This document shows, one piece after another, positions 20,800-32,388 of a stretch of 64,000 nt of DNA. Within the stretch, counting starts at the first letter, position 1. The number at the start of each line of letters is the position of its first letter. The DNA is taken from the NCBI GenBank assembly GCA_039566865.1, contig CM076943.1, forward strand, positions 42,230,663 through 42,294,662, given 5' to 3'. The notes below the pieces were generated by a model. That model ran no database searches. It had not been told where the DNA came from and saw only the letters and a list, made by a program, of their open reading frames with translations. The translations under genes were made by a program, and so were the position numbers. This stretch comes from Aurelia coerulea (taxonomy: Eukaryota > Cnidaria > Scyphozoa > Semaeostomeae > Ulmaridae).

Positions 20800-21460
20800 A
20801 GAATCCTAATATCTAGGCCGATGCTGCAAGTTAGTACAAAGGCAGTGGGAAGACAACAATTTAGGCCCAAAACCCACCAATCATTGTAAAGACCTAAAAC
20901 CTACTAATCAAGACACTTTCAGTCCTTTGTTGGCTTTAAAGTATTCTTTTATTAAATCTATTTTAAACCATGGTTGTCGTTCTTTTAGCAAATATAACTG
21001 ATTACTCATCAAAAATAATACTTCTATCGCCATAGAAAAATGAAACTAAATGTTGTTCTTATGTCACTGTCATTCTTTTGTCCATTAGCCTGCTCTTGTA
21101 TGAAAACTGTCAGCTCGCAATAGCTAGCCAGCTACAAGCTGCAGCCCATTTTTGGGTCACACAGGAACGCAATCGTTCCGTTCCATATTCGCTTTCATTT
21201 CCAGTAACGCAAAATTAGACTGTTTTCACAAGAACAGAACGATTGCATATCATAGCTTTTGTTTCTGTTCAACGTGAATGCAGTCGCTCTATTCAGCCAT
21301 TGTTTCTTCCGTTCTTGCCAATTTTGCCAATAACAACAACACTCACCCATGTACTTGCAGTAAAAGTCATGTCCTTTCATTTTTTGGACCAGTTCTGCAC
21401 TTCAAAGACTGTTCACACAGGGACAAAAATGACTACCATGGTTTTAACATCTAATTGATA
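20800..21460. repeat. Sequence shared by the Ly6-like loci, 3' side of gene B
   Basis: CTAGGCCGATGCTGCAAG, CAGTCCTTTGTTGGCTTTAA and AGCTAGCCAGCTACAAGCTG recur at 32200-32380, 51330-51520 and, inverted, 55040-55320. From 21163 a truncated CACAGGAACGCAATCGTTCC element follows, whose fuller copy is at 32389-32780. Confidence 0.55.
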
Positions 21461-21651
21461 TAAGAAATACTTTGAAGCTAAAAATACCCTGGGTATCACA
21501 GCCTTATTAAAAAAATGGGGGATTTCGTTCCCTGTCTTTTTATTAAGGCTCTGGTGCTCAGGGTAAGCCGACAGAGGACAGAAAGGAGGATTATTAGTAG
21601 GTGGGTTTTGGAACTTCTTCCCAGTGCGCTTAGTTAGTATCATCTACTTAA

Positions 21652-21831
21652 CTAAGTAATCAACCATAAATGAACTGGAAGGTATAAAAAGGTATGTCCT
21701 GTTAGCAGTAACAGCATAACACAAACTGCGGCAAATGTTGTTAGCATTCCTCGAAGAACTGGCATTGTAGATGTTGCTGAGTTGCAAGGCTTTTTGTTGC
21801 AATTGCACAAGTTTGTGTTGCAACAATTAAG
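21652..21831 (-). CDS. Gene B exon 3: Ly6 C-terminal cysteines and GPI signal
   Basis: The CTTTCAG acceptor is followed by 60 codons including stop. CCNTNLCNCNKKPCNSATST, then MPVLRGMLTTFAAVCVMLLL. The tail ends GHTFLYLPVHLWLIT instead of the short FLAY/FLAH of C and D. Confidence 0.75.
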   Translation of the reverse strand, partial: LNCCNTNLCNCNKKPCNSATSTMPVLRGMLTTFAAVCVMLLLLTGHTFLYLPVHLWLIT

Positions 21832-24800
21832 CTGAAAGATTCAATTCATTTGAAAAGCAACAAAAAGAGAATAATCAACGAAGAAACAACCAAGGACAGC
21901 GTTGCATAGGTAAGCTCTTTCAAACGTAAGAAATTCTAGACTTATGACGATGATTCCCTTGCTTCCATGTGCTCTTTGACATTAAGATGGCGCTTCAGTC
22001 AACAGAGACTCATATTATTACTCTGAAAAAGTTGACCCAATTTAGGCCTAATATGCTGGGATTCCTAGCATATCAATCAGATTGCGAGATTTGGCAAAGA
22101 ACAATCAGTTTCGAGCCTTCAATTTGATTGACACAGTTAACTAAATTTGAAGGAAGTTGCTACGGCAGGTACATAAAGATTTCTCTGGTATGTCTTGGTC
22201 TTAAAAACATGGAGTTTGCAGCATTAAAAGACTTATTTTGCACTCACCAGGTAAAGTGAAATTTCTTCTTCAGATGAATACCAAGTTTTGTTGATTAAGT
22301 GTCCGTTTACCATGGTTTCTATCGCATTTCCTTTCTAAGGAGTGACCGTTGAAAAGAGTCAAAGAAGTCGTTCGATCCAGATTCGATCGATCGAATGCAG
22401 AAGATAGGGTCAGGTTTTTAACTGTTTCAATATGAGTGCTAGACTTATGACGATGAGTCCCTTGTATCCCTGCGGTACCTTGCTCACAGGGACTCATAAT
22501 GAAACAGTTAAAAACCTGACCCTATCTTCTGCATTCGATTGATCGAATCTGGATCGAACGACTGCTTCGGCTCTGTTCAACGGTCACTCCTCAGAAAGGA
22601 AATGCGATAGAAACCACGGTAAGCAGACACTTAATCAACAAAACTTGGTATGCAATCTCGTCCCCAGAGTGAGTTCGTTGCTCTACCTCTACTCTGGGAT
22701 ACAAGAGGCCGTTCGGCAATTTGATTGGCTATTCGAAAACGACAGCAAAATCAGATTATTACTGGCTCCTATTCAAAAATGGCCTCTATTGAATCGCTAA
22801 TTTCACAAAATAAATGGGGTGTATGGGGCAAGTGAGGAGTTTAAGAGGGGCAATGAACCACGGCGCATCCGAATTTCGGGGTTTCAGGTACTTTTGGTGT
22901 CATTATGACGTCATAACAGGGGGTTGAAAAATAAATGTTGCGATTTTCCGACCCGAGGTTACGTTTGGAGTCGATGCGATGCTCCATGGTTACAAGCCCG
23001 ATTTCAAAACGGAAAAAAGTTTTCAAGAGACCATTCGTCTGCAAGTCTAATAACGCAATTTGGGGTTCAATATTGCTCCCAGAAGCGGAGCGCGCGCCCC
23101 CCAAAAATTGGGAATAATTTCGGCCTACCCCATTTTACACCGTAACTCCGTTTTGCGAGGAGTAAACGGCCGCGGCATGTCAAAATTCGACGGAAAACTG
23201 TGTTCTTTCACTAAAACACTTTTAATCTCCAATTTATCTCTAAAATTCGCCGAAAAACGAGCCATTCTATTTTCAAAGCTGTGGGAGAAATTCTCGAAAA
23301 TTTCAACTTAGGCCCTTTTTCCACCCAAATGGATCGTGCTCGTTTTCCTACTAAATGCATTTGCTAACCCGGATTAATGATTAAATACCTTAAGAAGGGC
23401 TAAAATAGGGTCCTCAAAGTGTTTCTTTTTAATTTCTCAATTTATATACTTCAGAATTAGCGCTAGAGCAACGACCATTCTTCATCGATTATCGTTGCCT
23501 AGCAAACTGCAAATCCATAATGGGGCGCATCTTGCCATATATTGGCAAGATTGATGCCAAGTGTACCAGGGTGTTCATTCGGCTTCGCGATCAGCTTATG
23601 ACGTCAGAACACCCTGGGAACGAGGTTGATCTTTTTGTCATCTTGAAGTCAAAGAGCACAGGGAAACAAGAGACTCATCGTCATAAGTCTATATGAGTCC
23701 CTGTTGAGCAAGGTACCGCAGGGATACAAGGGACTCATCGTCATAAGTGTAAAGAAATGTTGAGTTTTTATGAACAGTTTCTCGTTTCTTATGAGAAATA
23801 CATACAGGTGCTATTTGTAATAAGTAATAAATCTACTTTTAACTTACCGTGCAAGAGCTTGCTCCTGGGCATGCATAAGATTTGTTGCATAAACTGGAAT
23901 CAGTGCAACTCTTCATGTTCATGCTCATTGGCACGACTGCATAATTATATGCAAGTGTGGCGCAAATAGGATTGGCAACTGAAATTGGACACGTTATTAC
24001 TGTTTGGTTATTCGCACAGGCTTGCATGGATACTGCACTTATGCACTCATAACACTGCAATGACTCACCTGAAACAAGATCAAGTTTTGCTCGATGTACC
24101 GGGTGTCCCAAAATGATGTATTATTGTTTGATTGCTTACATGTCCATAACCAATGAACCGATTTTCAAAAACTTTGTTTTATCTAATTGCCTAAAGGCTA
24201 AATTGCAGTTTAAGATGTTGGTTATCGTTTTACCACTGCGTTTTCATGTCGAAAAGAAGATGGATAAACTTGCTCAAATTCAAGCCTTAGATAGCATGAG
24301 AAAGAAATGGCCTATCTTTCCAGTCAAAATTTAGATGTGATACAAAATGCTTAACTCCTATTCGTATTCTCTGAACTCAGTATTAACTGAATTCGTATGC
24401 TCTGAACGACATATATGCTCTGAACGACATATGAGTTCAGCCTTTTACATCACATCTAAAATATTGACTTGGAAAGTAGGCCGTTTCTTTTTCATCCTAT
24501 CTAAGACTTGAATTTGAGCAGCTTTATCGATCTTCTTTTCGACATGAAGACATCGGCCTAACCCACAACCAACATCCTCGAATACAATTTAGCCTTTCGG
24601 CAATCGGATAAAATAAAGTTTTTGAAAATCGGTTCATCGGTTATGGACATATATGCAATCAAACGATAATACATCATTTTGGGACACCCGGTAGGCATAG
24701 CTATGATGAAGGGAATGGAAGATCATAGACTCAATACAAATCTTTATATTCTGATAAGAAACTTGCATCCGGCCATAGCAGTAACATTTTCTTAATTCAG

Positions 24801-27800
24801 CATGAAAATGTTCGCATTTTAGTATCAAAAAGTTTCTTATTTGTTCTTCGTTAAACATTACTGAAGACTAAAGTCTCAACGATATATTTGCCATAATATC
24901 CTTGCATTTAACTTATAAAGGTTTCGCCCGGAAATTCTTTGACTTTTTGCTAATACTTATTGTGCAATGACTCAAGAAGTTTCAAAAAAATATTTTGACA
25001 AATGAGGGGGAGGGAGACAATTTTCCGGAACTGACTCTGTCAAAATCGCCAATTCTAAAATATTAATCTTCGCAAAAAAAGTAGCAAAATTGCAAAATTT
25101 TGCAAAGATATTTTGCAGGGTAGTGCTTTTTGATGTATTCTATTATAATTTTTATGTTTGGATGGAAATTGTGCTCCAAGTTAAATTTTATCGCATTTTT
25201 CCTGATTTTGACCGATTTTGACACTTTTCTTGACCACACAAAGGAAAATGCTGACGCAAGCAATAATGATGGCTAATTTTAGGTTAATTTTTATATTATC
25301 ATAAAGTACATGCCATTGGGCTATTAGTACACCAAATCTGGTTGCTCTATCTATTTCCAGTCAAGAGTTAGGTATGGGGGGCTTTTTGCCCCCACAACCA
25401 AAATAGGACGTGTCAGATAGCCCAACATAACATTTCTCAGACATAATATCAGAGTTTTTTAAGTGTTGCCTTTTCTAGCACTAGGATGGTCAATTGGGAG
25501 TGGATTGGTAAAGTGCGAGTTGCGAGTTACGAGTTACGAGTTGCGAGTTGGGGCTTTCTGCGAGTTGCGAGTTAATTGTGAAAAGTGCAAGTTGGTACAT
25601 TTAAAATGCGAGTTGCCAGTTCGTTAAAAAAACTTCAGATTTTCCATCTTTTTCAGCTGAAACACCGTGATTTTTTGAAGAGCCTTTGTCAAGATCAGGG
25701 GAGTTAAAGAACAGTGTGTTTTTTTTTTTATTAATAGAGAGCCGCTGATAAAGGATTTGATTGGAGCTCGCACAATTAGGCCTACAGAGAAGAAAATTTA
25801 TTCTCTTTGGTATTTCTTGAGTTGGTAATACAAATAGGCTGTATGTCCAAAACATTTTTCAGCTCGTACCTAAAGATTGACAATTTTCTTAACTTCGAAT
25901 TGACCTCTCATCGCTACTATAGAGTTTCTTAATTTTCTGAGACGCCCTTCACTTAATTATAAGCAGGTTCTTACTTCTTATGTAGAAAAATGACTACATA
26001 CACGTTTTTCTATATAAGAAAGTGGTTTATAAGAAACTAGTACTAGGATGGTGAAAAATTTAAGAAATTCTAGTACTGAGAATTGCTAAAAAACTTTTAA
26101 AGCCAAATACAAGGATGTCATGGGAAAATTGTCGTTATAAATATTCATGATGAATTTATGTTTTGATTCAAATAGACCTCTCCTTCTTGCTAAAATTATG
26201 CTGTTTGTCAAGAAACGAATACGTTGCAGTGGTAGAAGCTGCATGCATCCAAAAAATAAGAAACACATCAAGAAACTTTTAGGACTAAAAAGCTAAAACT
26301 TTCAAGTAAACTTGCAACTGCAACTCGCAACTCGCACTTTACCACATCACGTTTTGAAGAATCGAACGAAAACGAACAGAGCATTGGGACCGTCTGTCAT
26401 CGACCGTTCAATAAATCTAGGTAACTTTCAGTAAAAAATGTTGTTTGTTGGCAAATAAAGGAAAGGGAATATCATGGGTAGTTAGACACTGCTGGTGTGC
26501 TTCTATGGAGAAGAGCTGGATAATATGTATCTGCGGGGGACATTTTTTATAGTACTGCGGAGGAGATATCTGCGGGGGAAATTTTTATAGTACTGCGGAG
26601 GAGATCGGAATTAATATTTTCGTCCTTTCGATATCTCCTCCGCAGTACTACAAACTATTTCCCCCGCAGATACATATCATCCAGCGCTCCTCCATAGAAG
26701 CACACCAGCAGTGTCTAACTACACATGGGAATATGTCTAAACAAGGGTGTTAGGACACGAACGTGTTGATTACATATTCATTTACCTTGTTTTGATCCTT
26801 GTCTTGATTTCTTGTCTTCTTTGCTTCTCTGTTTCGTCTTCAACTGGTGTGTGCAATTGAACGGTTTATTAGGCCCAAATGCCTCGTTTTATTTGAGTAT
26901 ATCTTCCTTGTATTCCTGTGTCTTAGTGCGCCCTCGCAGAAGAAAGGTTTCAAGCCGCAAAGCCATAACCAAAGACTTATGGGAGAGCCATCACCGCAAA
27001 TGTCCATTGTTTTCCATCGTCGAATGCGCAACACTTTTTGGCTTCGCAATGCTGCTTGAGCGGGGGAGAAAAGACAATACCGCTCATAACATTTCAGGGG
27101 GCTGCATCTTGCAAAACAACAGCTGTGCAACAAGTAAAAACAAAGTGGCTACTTTGACTTGAAACAACGCCTCTCTGCGGTTTGAAACCTTTCTTCTGCG
27201 AAGGCGCGCTAAGACACAGGAATAAAAGGAAGATATATTCAAATAACACGAGGCATTTGGGCCTAATAAACCGTTCAGTTGCACTCACCAGTTGAAGATG
27301 AAACAGAGAAGCAAAGAAGACAAGAAATCAAGACAAGGATCAAAACAAGGTAAACAAATATGTAATCAACGCGTTCGTGTCCTAACACCCTTGGTCTAAA
27401 TTTAAGTTAAGGCTTATGGATTATGAAAATCGATGCCATAAATTTGTAAGGCTCAAGTCGCCACTCAGAGGCTCTTTCAAGTGGCCTGTTTTTTCTGATA
27501 CACCCAGTAGTTTGGATAAATTTCGATGATTTTGCCACTGGCGCATTTTCTTTCCGCTGTAAGAGTTTTGCATTGCGTAATGAAATTTATTATATGGCGT
27601 TCGAAAATACGGCTTCTCGGACCGGGAACGGAGCAATCTGATAGGTTCTTGATCGGTCCGCAAAAGCCGTATTTTCGAAGCCGTATTTTCGAAGCCATAT
27701 TTTCGAAGCCATATTTTCGAAGTCGTATTCGAACGGGCGTTGCCTTAAAAATCAACAACAAGTGAGGAGCTTCTCGTGTAGGCTTATGCTGCAAGAATTG

Positions 27801-29269
27801 TCAGCCAAAGTTTAGCTTATTCCTCGAAGAATTATTTACTGTAAACTTTGAAGACGAACTTGCAATCATACACAAGGAAAATGCCAATGTAGCTAACGTC
27901 GAAACGTCCTACTACAGTGATGCGCAGGATCAAAGACACAATAGAAAATACAATCCAATGAACAATGTTCTCAAAAGGTTCTGCCATATAATAAAGCCTT
28001 TATTAAACGATTACTCGATCCATGTTGGAAAATATTTGGACCTTAGTTCCTTGTACGGACCTCACTGCGTTCGGTCCGTACGTCAAACTGCGGTCCAAAT
28101 ATTTTCCAGCATGGACCTCGTAATCGTTTAATAACCGCATAGTATTTCATCTTCAATTTTTTTTTCATTACATAGTGGGCATAATCGATTATGTTTTTCG
28201 GTTTTTGGTTTTTGATTTATACGTATGCCTTCCTTTTTCTAGTGCTAAACAATGGTCACTGAGATGTGCTTTTGCTATCGTGCTTCGCAAATTTCTCTTA
28301 TTATCCAGTATTTCTTTAAGTGAGATGTTTTTTTATGCGTTTTAAATTTAAGGTCATTTTCTAATTCATCAAACTCAATCAAAATAACTTTATTTGCTTG
28401 TCCACACTATTCTATAACTATCTAACGCTAAGATACAACAAACAGCTGATAGCTTATAGTACAGTGTGGTCAGTCTAGTGATTCTCAGCCAAAATTTCGA
28501 GCTCCCAAACAAATTAATTCTCAATTATCATCCAATATCAAAGTTCCGAAGGAGGGGAGGGTGGGATGGGGCTGTATGTCTAATTACCAGAATCACTATC
28601 GACGTGTGATAACTTTGCTTATATATAACGGGTGTCCCAAAAAAAGTACTCCTGCTTCAAACATCACCAAAAATTGATTATCAAACCTTTCATAAAATTT
28701 TCTTTGAGTTGCTTTGTCAAAGACCCAAAAATATTCATAGATGATAAAATGTTTGCTTTTAATGCAACAAGGTAGAACAATTACACGTTGAAAAACCTTA
28801 TTTTGAGCTATAGTTTTTAAGCAAATAGTCAATCTTGCCTATGAGTCAAAATTTCAGATTTTTTATCATCATTGAGGTCTGCCATGATTTTGCGCATTTC
28901 TTTCTGTCATTTATGACCAAACTAGATGGTTTACATGCACAAGAAAGAATTAATCTGGCAATCATTAGTGCTTTTTTGCAGTATGGTTCAAAACGAGGTA
29001 GCATTAAAAGAGCTGAATTTGAATGTTGATCCACGCTGAATTTTTCTCGGAGGGAGTACTTGGCTCTGGAGATGTCATGAAAAACATATAAGTATACCAT
29101 TTTACCCTCGTGCTTTTTGTGCAAGCCATGGCAAAGAACTTTTGCCACACTCGCCGCATTGAGATAGGTCTGTCTTTCAAACATAAATATCATGTGAAAT
29201 ATACTCACTTTGATCCATAAAAAATGTAGCAAGCACGACCAGGACAGTGATGTAGTTAGAATCCTTCAT
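21652..29269 (-). CDS. Ly6/uPAR-domain GPI-anchored protein gene B, three exons, complete
   Basis: Exon 1 (29209-29269) is the signal peptide MKDSNYITVLVVLATFFMDQ with a phase-1 donor. Exon 2 (23848-24068) is a 73-codon Ly6 domain opening GESLQCYECISAVSMQAC, with a phase-0 donor. Exon 3 (21652-21831) carries LNCCNTNLCN, the terminal CC-x4-CN signature, then a Ser/Thr stretch and a hydrophobic tail as in a GPI-attachment signal. The product is 153 residues. Introns of 5.1 and 2.0 kb are filled with MITEs. The C-terminus runs about 16 residues past the position where C and D stop, because bases containing that stop are missing. The 114-bp promoter region is tandemly duplicated (29368-29595). 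The ligand or target is unknown. Confidence 0.7.
21938..23690. repeat. AGACTTATGACGATGAGTCC-family TIR element, 1.75 kb, in gene B intron 2
   Basis: TIRs of about 50 bp: AGACTTATGACGATGATTCC at 21938 and its complement ending GTCATAAGTCT at 23690, including the shared TGTGCTCTTTGAC word. It contains a nested palindrome (22252-22650). No transposase frame was seen in the interior. Confidence 0.65.
22252..22650. repeat. Palindrome with arms of about 170 bp nested in the 1.75-kb element
   Basis: Arms share CAGATGAATACCAAGTTTTG, CGATCGATCGAATGCAGAAG and AGGTTTTTAACTGTTTC, in opposite senses around a 60-bp centre that is another AGACTTATGACGATGAGTCC unit (22440-22497). One arm equals the sequence at 2040-2230, so copy 1 retains a single arm. 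Confidence 0.7.
23848..24068 (-). CDS. Gene B exon 2, Ly6 domain
   Basis: 221 nt, TTTCAG acceptor and G|GTAAGTT donor. It is two codons longer than A and C in the loop before NMKSCTDSSLC. Confidence 0.8.
24097..24693. repeat. CCGGGTGTCCCA MITE in gene B intron 1
   Basis: A near-identical relative of 18754-19355, with TA at both ends. It lies 29 bp upstream of exon 2. The corresponding place in gene A (about 1912) lacks it, reading TTTTGCTGGATGAAGGGGAT continuously. Confidence 0.85.
24730..26300. repeat. AAGTTTCTTA-rich MITE, second copy, interrupted by other elements
   Basis: 24740-24930 matches 2520-2700 (GATAAGAAACTTGCATC, AAAAGTTTCTTATT), and 25430-25500 matches 2790-2860. Between them lies a truncated TTAA-type MITE. 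The right arm (ATAAGAAACACATCAAGAAA near 26260) parallels 3280-3350. Confidence 0.55.
24930..25435. repeat. Truncated relative of the 37182-37747 TTAA MITE
   Basis: CGGAAATTCTTTGACTTTTT, GGGAGGGAGACAATTTTCCG, CATTTTTCCTGATTTTGACC and CAAAATAGGACGTGTCAGA follow the order of the intact copy. The TTAACCC ends are lost. Confidence 0.65.
25503..26344. repeat. TIR region with GAGTTGC/GAGTTAC microrepeats
   Basis: TGGTAAAGTGCGAGTTGCGA and further GAGTTRC units (25503-25620) are mirrored by AACTCGCAACTCGCACTTTA ending at 26344. The right part of the AAGTTTCTTA element lies between them, so insertion order is complex. Confidence 0.6.
26472..26732. repeat. Foldback element with arms of about 100 bp
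   Basis: GTAGTTAGACACTGCTGGTG and CTTCTATGGAG on the left are mirrored on the right. Inner units CTGCGGGGGA and GTACTGCGGAGGAGATAT occur twice on the left and once inverted. Confidence 0.8.
26737..27397. repeat. Foldback element with arms of about 220 bp
   Basis: CAAGGGTGTTAGGACACGAA on the left and its complement ending at about 27394. The arms include GGTTTATTAGGCCCAAATGC and AGAAGAAAGGTTTCAA. The same peptide-like frame is readable from either end, a consequence of the palindrome rather than two genes. Confidence 0.85.
27663..27732. repeat. Tandem repeat, 15-bp unit AAGCCGTATTTTCGA, about 4.6 copies
   Basis: Units differ only at the CCG/CCA/TCG position. One inverted unit (TTCGAAAATACGGCTTC) sits 60 bp upstream at about 27600. 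Confidence 0.9.
28000..28134. repeat. Double palindrome, 43-bp arms
   Basis: TTATTAAACGATTACTCGAT ... AATATTTGGACC is mirrored by GGTCCAAATATTTTCC ... AATCGTTTAATAA. The centre has its own stem GTACGGACC/GGTCCGTAC around a 13-nt loop. Confidence 0.8.
28135..29208. other. Gene B intron 1 sequence near exon 1
   Basis: 28310-28360 and 29020-29208 match the flank of gene A exon 1 (9060-9393). Near 28627, AACGGGTGTCCCAAAAAAAG is one end of a CCGGGTGTCCCA-type element whose partner end was not found. Confidence 0.45.
29209..29269 (-). CDS. Gene B exon 1, signal peptide
   Basis: 61 coding bases from ATG (29269-29267) to CAAA|GTGAGTA. Hydrophobic core YITVLVVLATFF. Confidence 0.75.
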
Positions 29270-29367
29270 CTTGATAAATTTGTGTGCTGTTGGTCAATTG
29301 ACAACACTTCTTTGTAGTAGAGCAAGTCTTTGTGGTATATTTGGAATTTTATTTCATTTCATAGCCT

Positions 29368-29595
29368 GGGCCAGCTTAGCAACTAAGGCCAGCACGTTGA
29401 TTGGTTTAAATGATACAATAGGCTGAGTTCTTTGCTCTTTTTAGAACGTTTACTGATCTTTTTCACTCAAATTGATCAACTGGGCCAGCTTAGCAACTAA
29501 GGCCAGCACGTTGATTGGTTTAAATGATATAATAGGCTGAGCTCTTTGCTCTTTTTAGAACGTTTACTGATCTTTTTCACTCAAATTGATCAACA
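29368..29595 (-). promoter_or_regulatory. Tandemly duplicated 114-bp promoter-region unit upstream of gene B
   Basis: Two copies (29368-29481 and 29482-29595) differ at only a few positions. Each contains AGCACGTTGATTGGTTTAAA, the CCAAT-containing block conserved upstream of gene A, at 29397-29420 and 29511-29534. Gene A has a single copy, so the duplication is specific to B. An effect on expression is inferred, not shown. Confidence 0.6.
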
Positions 29596-29888
29596 GGGAT
29601 GCAGATTAGAGAACTGGTCAACTAATGGGTAAGAAATTTTACGATTATTATCTTCCCTTCCCACAAAATCGGTGCATCATCGCCCATGATGGGAATTCAA
29701 AATTGCAGTTATTTCTCAACTGTGTATTGATTGCTGAAGAATTTTGCAATCACAAGTCAAAAACATTTTTTTTATCCCACTCATTGTTAGGATTTATGGA
29801 AAATCAATTCAGGGTCAGTCTAACAAAAACGTATGTTGTAAAGGTTAAGCCCTGCTGATAAACTGAAACATTGATAAACGGTGAAGAA

Positions 29889-29983
29889 CTAGCCAGCGTG
29901 CAGACTTTACTTTCCACTGCGAAGGAGAGCCAACCTCATAGACTCTCCTTCGCAGTGGAAAGTAAAGTCTGCACGCAGGCTAG
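29889..29983. repeat. Hairpin MITE with 41-bp arms and a 9-bp target duplication
   Basis: CTAGCCAGCGTGCAGACTTT ... CGAAGGAGAG (29889-29929) pairs with 29943-29983 with one mismatch. GTGAAGAAC occurs directly on both sides (29881-29889 and 29983-29991). Confidence 0.85.
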
Positions 29984-30146
29984 TGAAGAACCTACTGCAT
30001 TTCTTTATTGTAACAATTATGACACAATTATATTTGGGGTGATGGGGAGAATGAACAAATGTTATGTGAGGTGCAAGCTCGCAATACGGGCTTTGTGTTG
30101 TGTGCATTTTGTAAAATTAATCCTCGAAAATTTTCAGAATTCTTAA

Positions 30147-31020
30147 CCCTAATCCATATGGGCTTTTTTCGAGCTACCATTTATGGGGGGTGCTTTCCAC
30201 CCCCTCCCCCTATGAAAAACTGCCTTAGACTCATCCGAATTCAATACAACTTGGCACAGTTATAGAACAAGTAATTTGTAGCTCGTAGCCTAATTTTGGT
30301 GTGGCTTCCACACCTTGTGACGTCACAGTGACGTCACGAAGCTGAAAATCTGTGAAAATCAGGCTTCCAAGTTGAATTCAAGTTTAATGAAGATTTTGCA
30401 TGAACTTTATGCAGTTTTTGGTTCAGTTTGTCAACATATTTCGTGATAAAATATTATTTTATTGAAAATAACGATTTTGGAGTGATATTTTGGCAGAAAT
30501 TAGCCGATTCTTATGACGTCATTTGTGCGATTAATTTATTCTATGTAAAAAGTGACCAAAAGAACCTTAAAAATTGTGATTATCTATAACAAATGTATCC
30601 TTAGAGTGTTTTTCATTGAAAAAGCTCGAAAAAGCTCGAAAAAACTTGAAAAAATTGCTAATTAGTCCAAAATGGCGGCCAAAATGACGTCATTATAAAA
30701 AATGCTGACATCATCAAATTCCAGAAATTCTGGTATCAAATTGAAGCCCTTTGTTTGCTGATTCCTTTGCTGTATAATAATTCATAATTCAATCAAATAA
30801 TTCCATTGAAATCATTGAAAACAATGATTTTGCTGCTACCTCCTTCCAAATATGGGCATGTCACGTGACCTGTGAGTCCTATTGTTCGAAATGTTTTCCT
30901 CCAAAATGTGGCTAATAGATAATTAGTAAAAGTCAGGGAGACTGGGGGACATAGCAAATGTCGTTTAAAAACGCGGCAAATAAAGCATCGGGGGGGGGTG
31001 GAATCCACGCCCCCTTAGGG
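30147..31020. repeat. TTAA-flanked MITE, AATCCATATGGGC family, 874 bp
   Basis: TTAA at 30143-30146 and 31021-31024. The ends CCCTAATCC and CTTAGGG are inverted. Inner features are GGGGTGCTTTCCACCCC near the left and a G tract plus GGAATCCACGCCCCC near the right. CCCTA ends with TTAA target sites are typical of piggyBac-mobilised elements. No transposase was seen. Confidence 0.8.
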
Positions 31021-31024
31021 TTAA

Positions 31025-32388
31025 GAATTGTCAAGAATCCCTTTACTTATGGTACTCTTCAGGCAGATGAAAAAGACATTCCACAATGTTTTTAGCAAGA
31101 ATTCACAAGAAATTAAGAATATTCGTAAGAATTCTGTCAGAACAGAATCAAGTATGATGATAATGGTATTGTTGATGTTCATATACTGAAGAGGTTGAGG
31201 TAAATAACAACCAGTGCGGACGCGCAATGTAGTAAGAAATATTGCTGTCTTGTAAATCAAGAAATCAACATAAATTTGAGTTGATTTTACAAAGCAGAAG
31301 GGTGTATTATAATCAAGCTGCTAAGGGTCCTTTCACTTACCATCTCAGGGAGGGGGGTACTTCATTGTTAAATAATACTGGACGTGCTGCTCATGTGGGT
31401 GGGTTTGTCATCCTGATCCCTTCATATTGGTTCCGTTTTAAACCAAAATTCTGGAAGATGGGTAGTTTTTTGAGAATTTTCTTATCAATGGGTCCCATAA
31501 TGATAATCCACACAAAAAACTAAAATTTTCCTGGGTATGTTTCAAGTGCAGATTTACTTTTATCAAATAGGTTACCATTTTTTGACAGGTGATATGGTAA
31601 GTCACTGCACAACGTTTGTGCTGTAGCATTTTTATGGGTGCATGGCAAGGAGTTTTGGGATTGTGTTCACTGACAACTACACTCATTAAATATGAGGTGT
31701 CCTTCTCCTTTATAGCCTGTTACTGTACATTAACGTGAATTATCAGATATTGTCATATAGAGCTCTCCACAGGAGCTAGTAATGTTGAAGCACGAGCGAA
31801 CCGAGCGCTTACCTTCCTACAATCTTGGCCAAAATATTTGGGACAAATCATAAAATTGCACTACTTCGGTCTTTGATTATATACCCCCAGCTCCCCCCGT
31901 TTCAAAGTTGCTTGAATCAAACGCCCTTCGACCTTCTCGACATTGAAGTAGGGGGGAGGGGGAATTAGGAGACTCTAAACGTATGTTTTCTCTTCGATAT
32001 TTTAGGAAACATCACGAAGACACTGAAATTTGCCTGTGTTCCAGCTTCTTTTGGCCAGGATTGTCTGAAAATGATTGTTAACAAATAATAACTCATAGTT
32101 TGAGAATCCATAGAGATTTCTGTGTACAATTTTAACACCGTCGTCCCCAACACAAGAAGTGAGTTCTCAACTATCTATGCCGAAATAGGCGTAGCAATCT
32201 CAGCTATCTATGCCTAAAACCTACTAATCAACACACCTTCAGTCCTTTGTTTGCTTTAAAGTATTCTTTATATTCATTCGATTTAAAACGACGGTTGTCA
32301 TTCTTGTGTCTGTTAACCTGCTCTTGTATCAAAATTGTCAGCTGCACGATTTAGCTGACCACAAGCTGCAACCCATTTTTGGGTCTTA
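31025..32388. other. No gene; partly shared repeats
   Basis: 31340-31510 resembles 8370-8500. 32215-32388 is Ly6 locus 3'-flank sequence shared with 20860-21160. The remainder is unassigned. Confidence 0.4.

Noticed and set aside
26812..27288. Mirror-image peptides FIRPKCLVLFEYIFL in opposite frames
   Set aside because: Both come from the arms of one foldback element.
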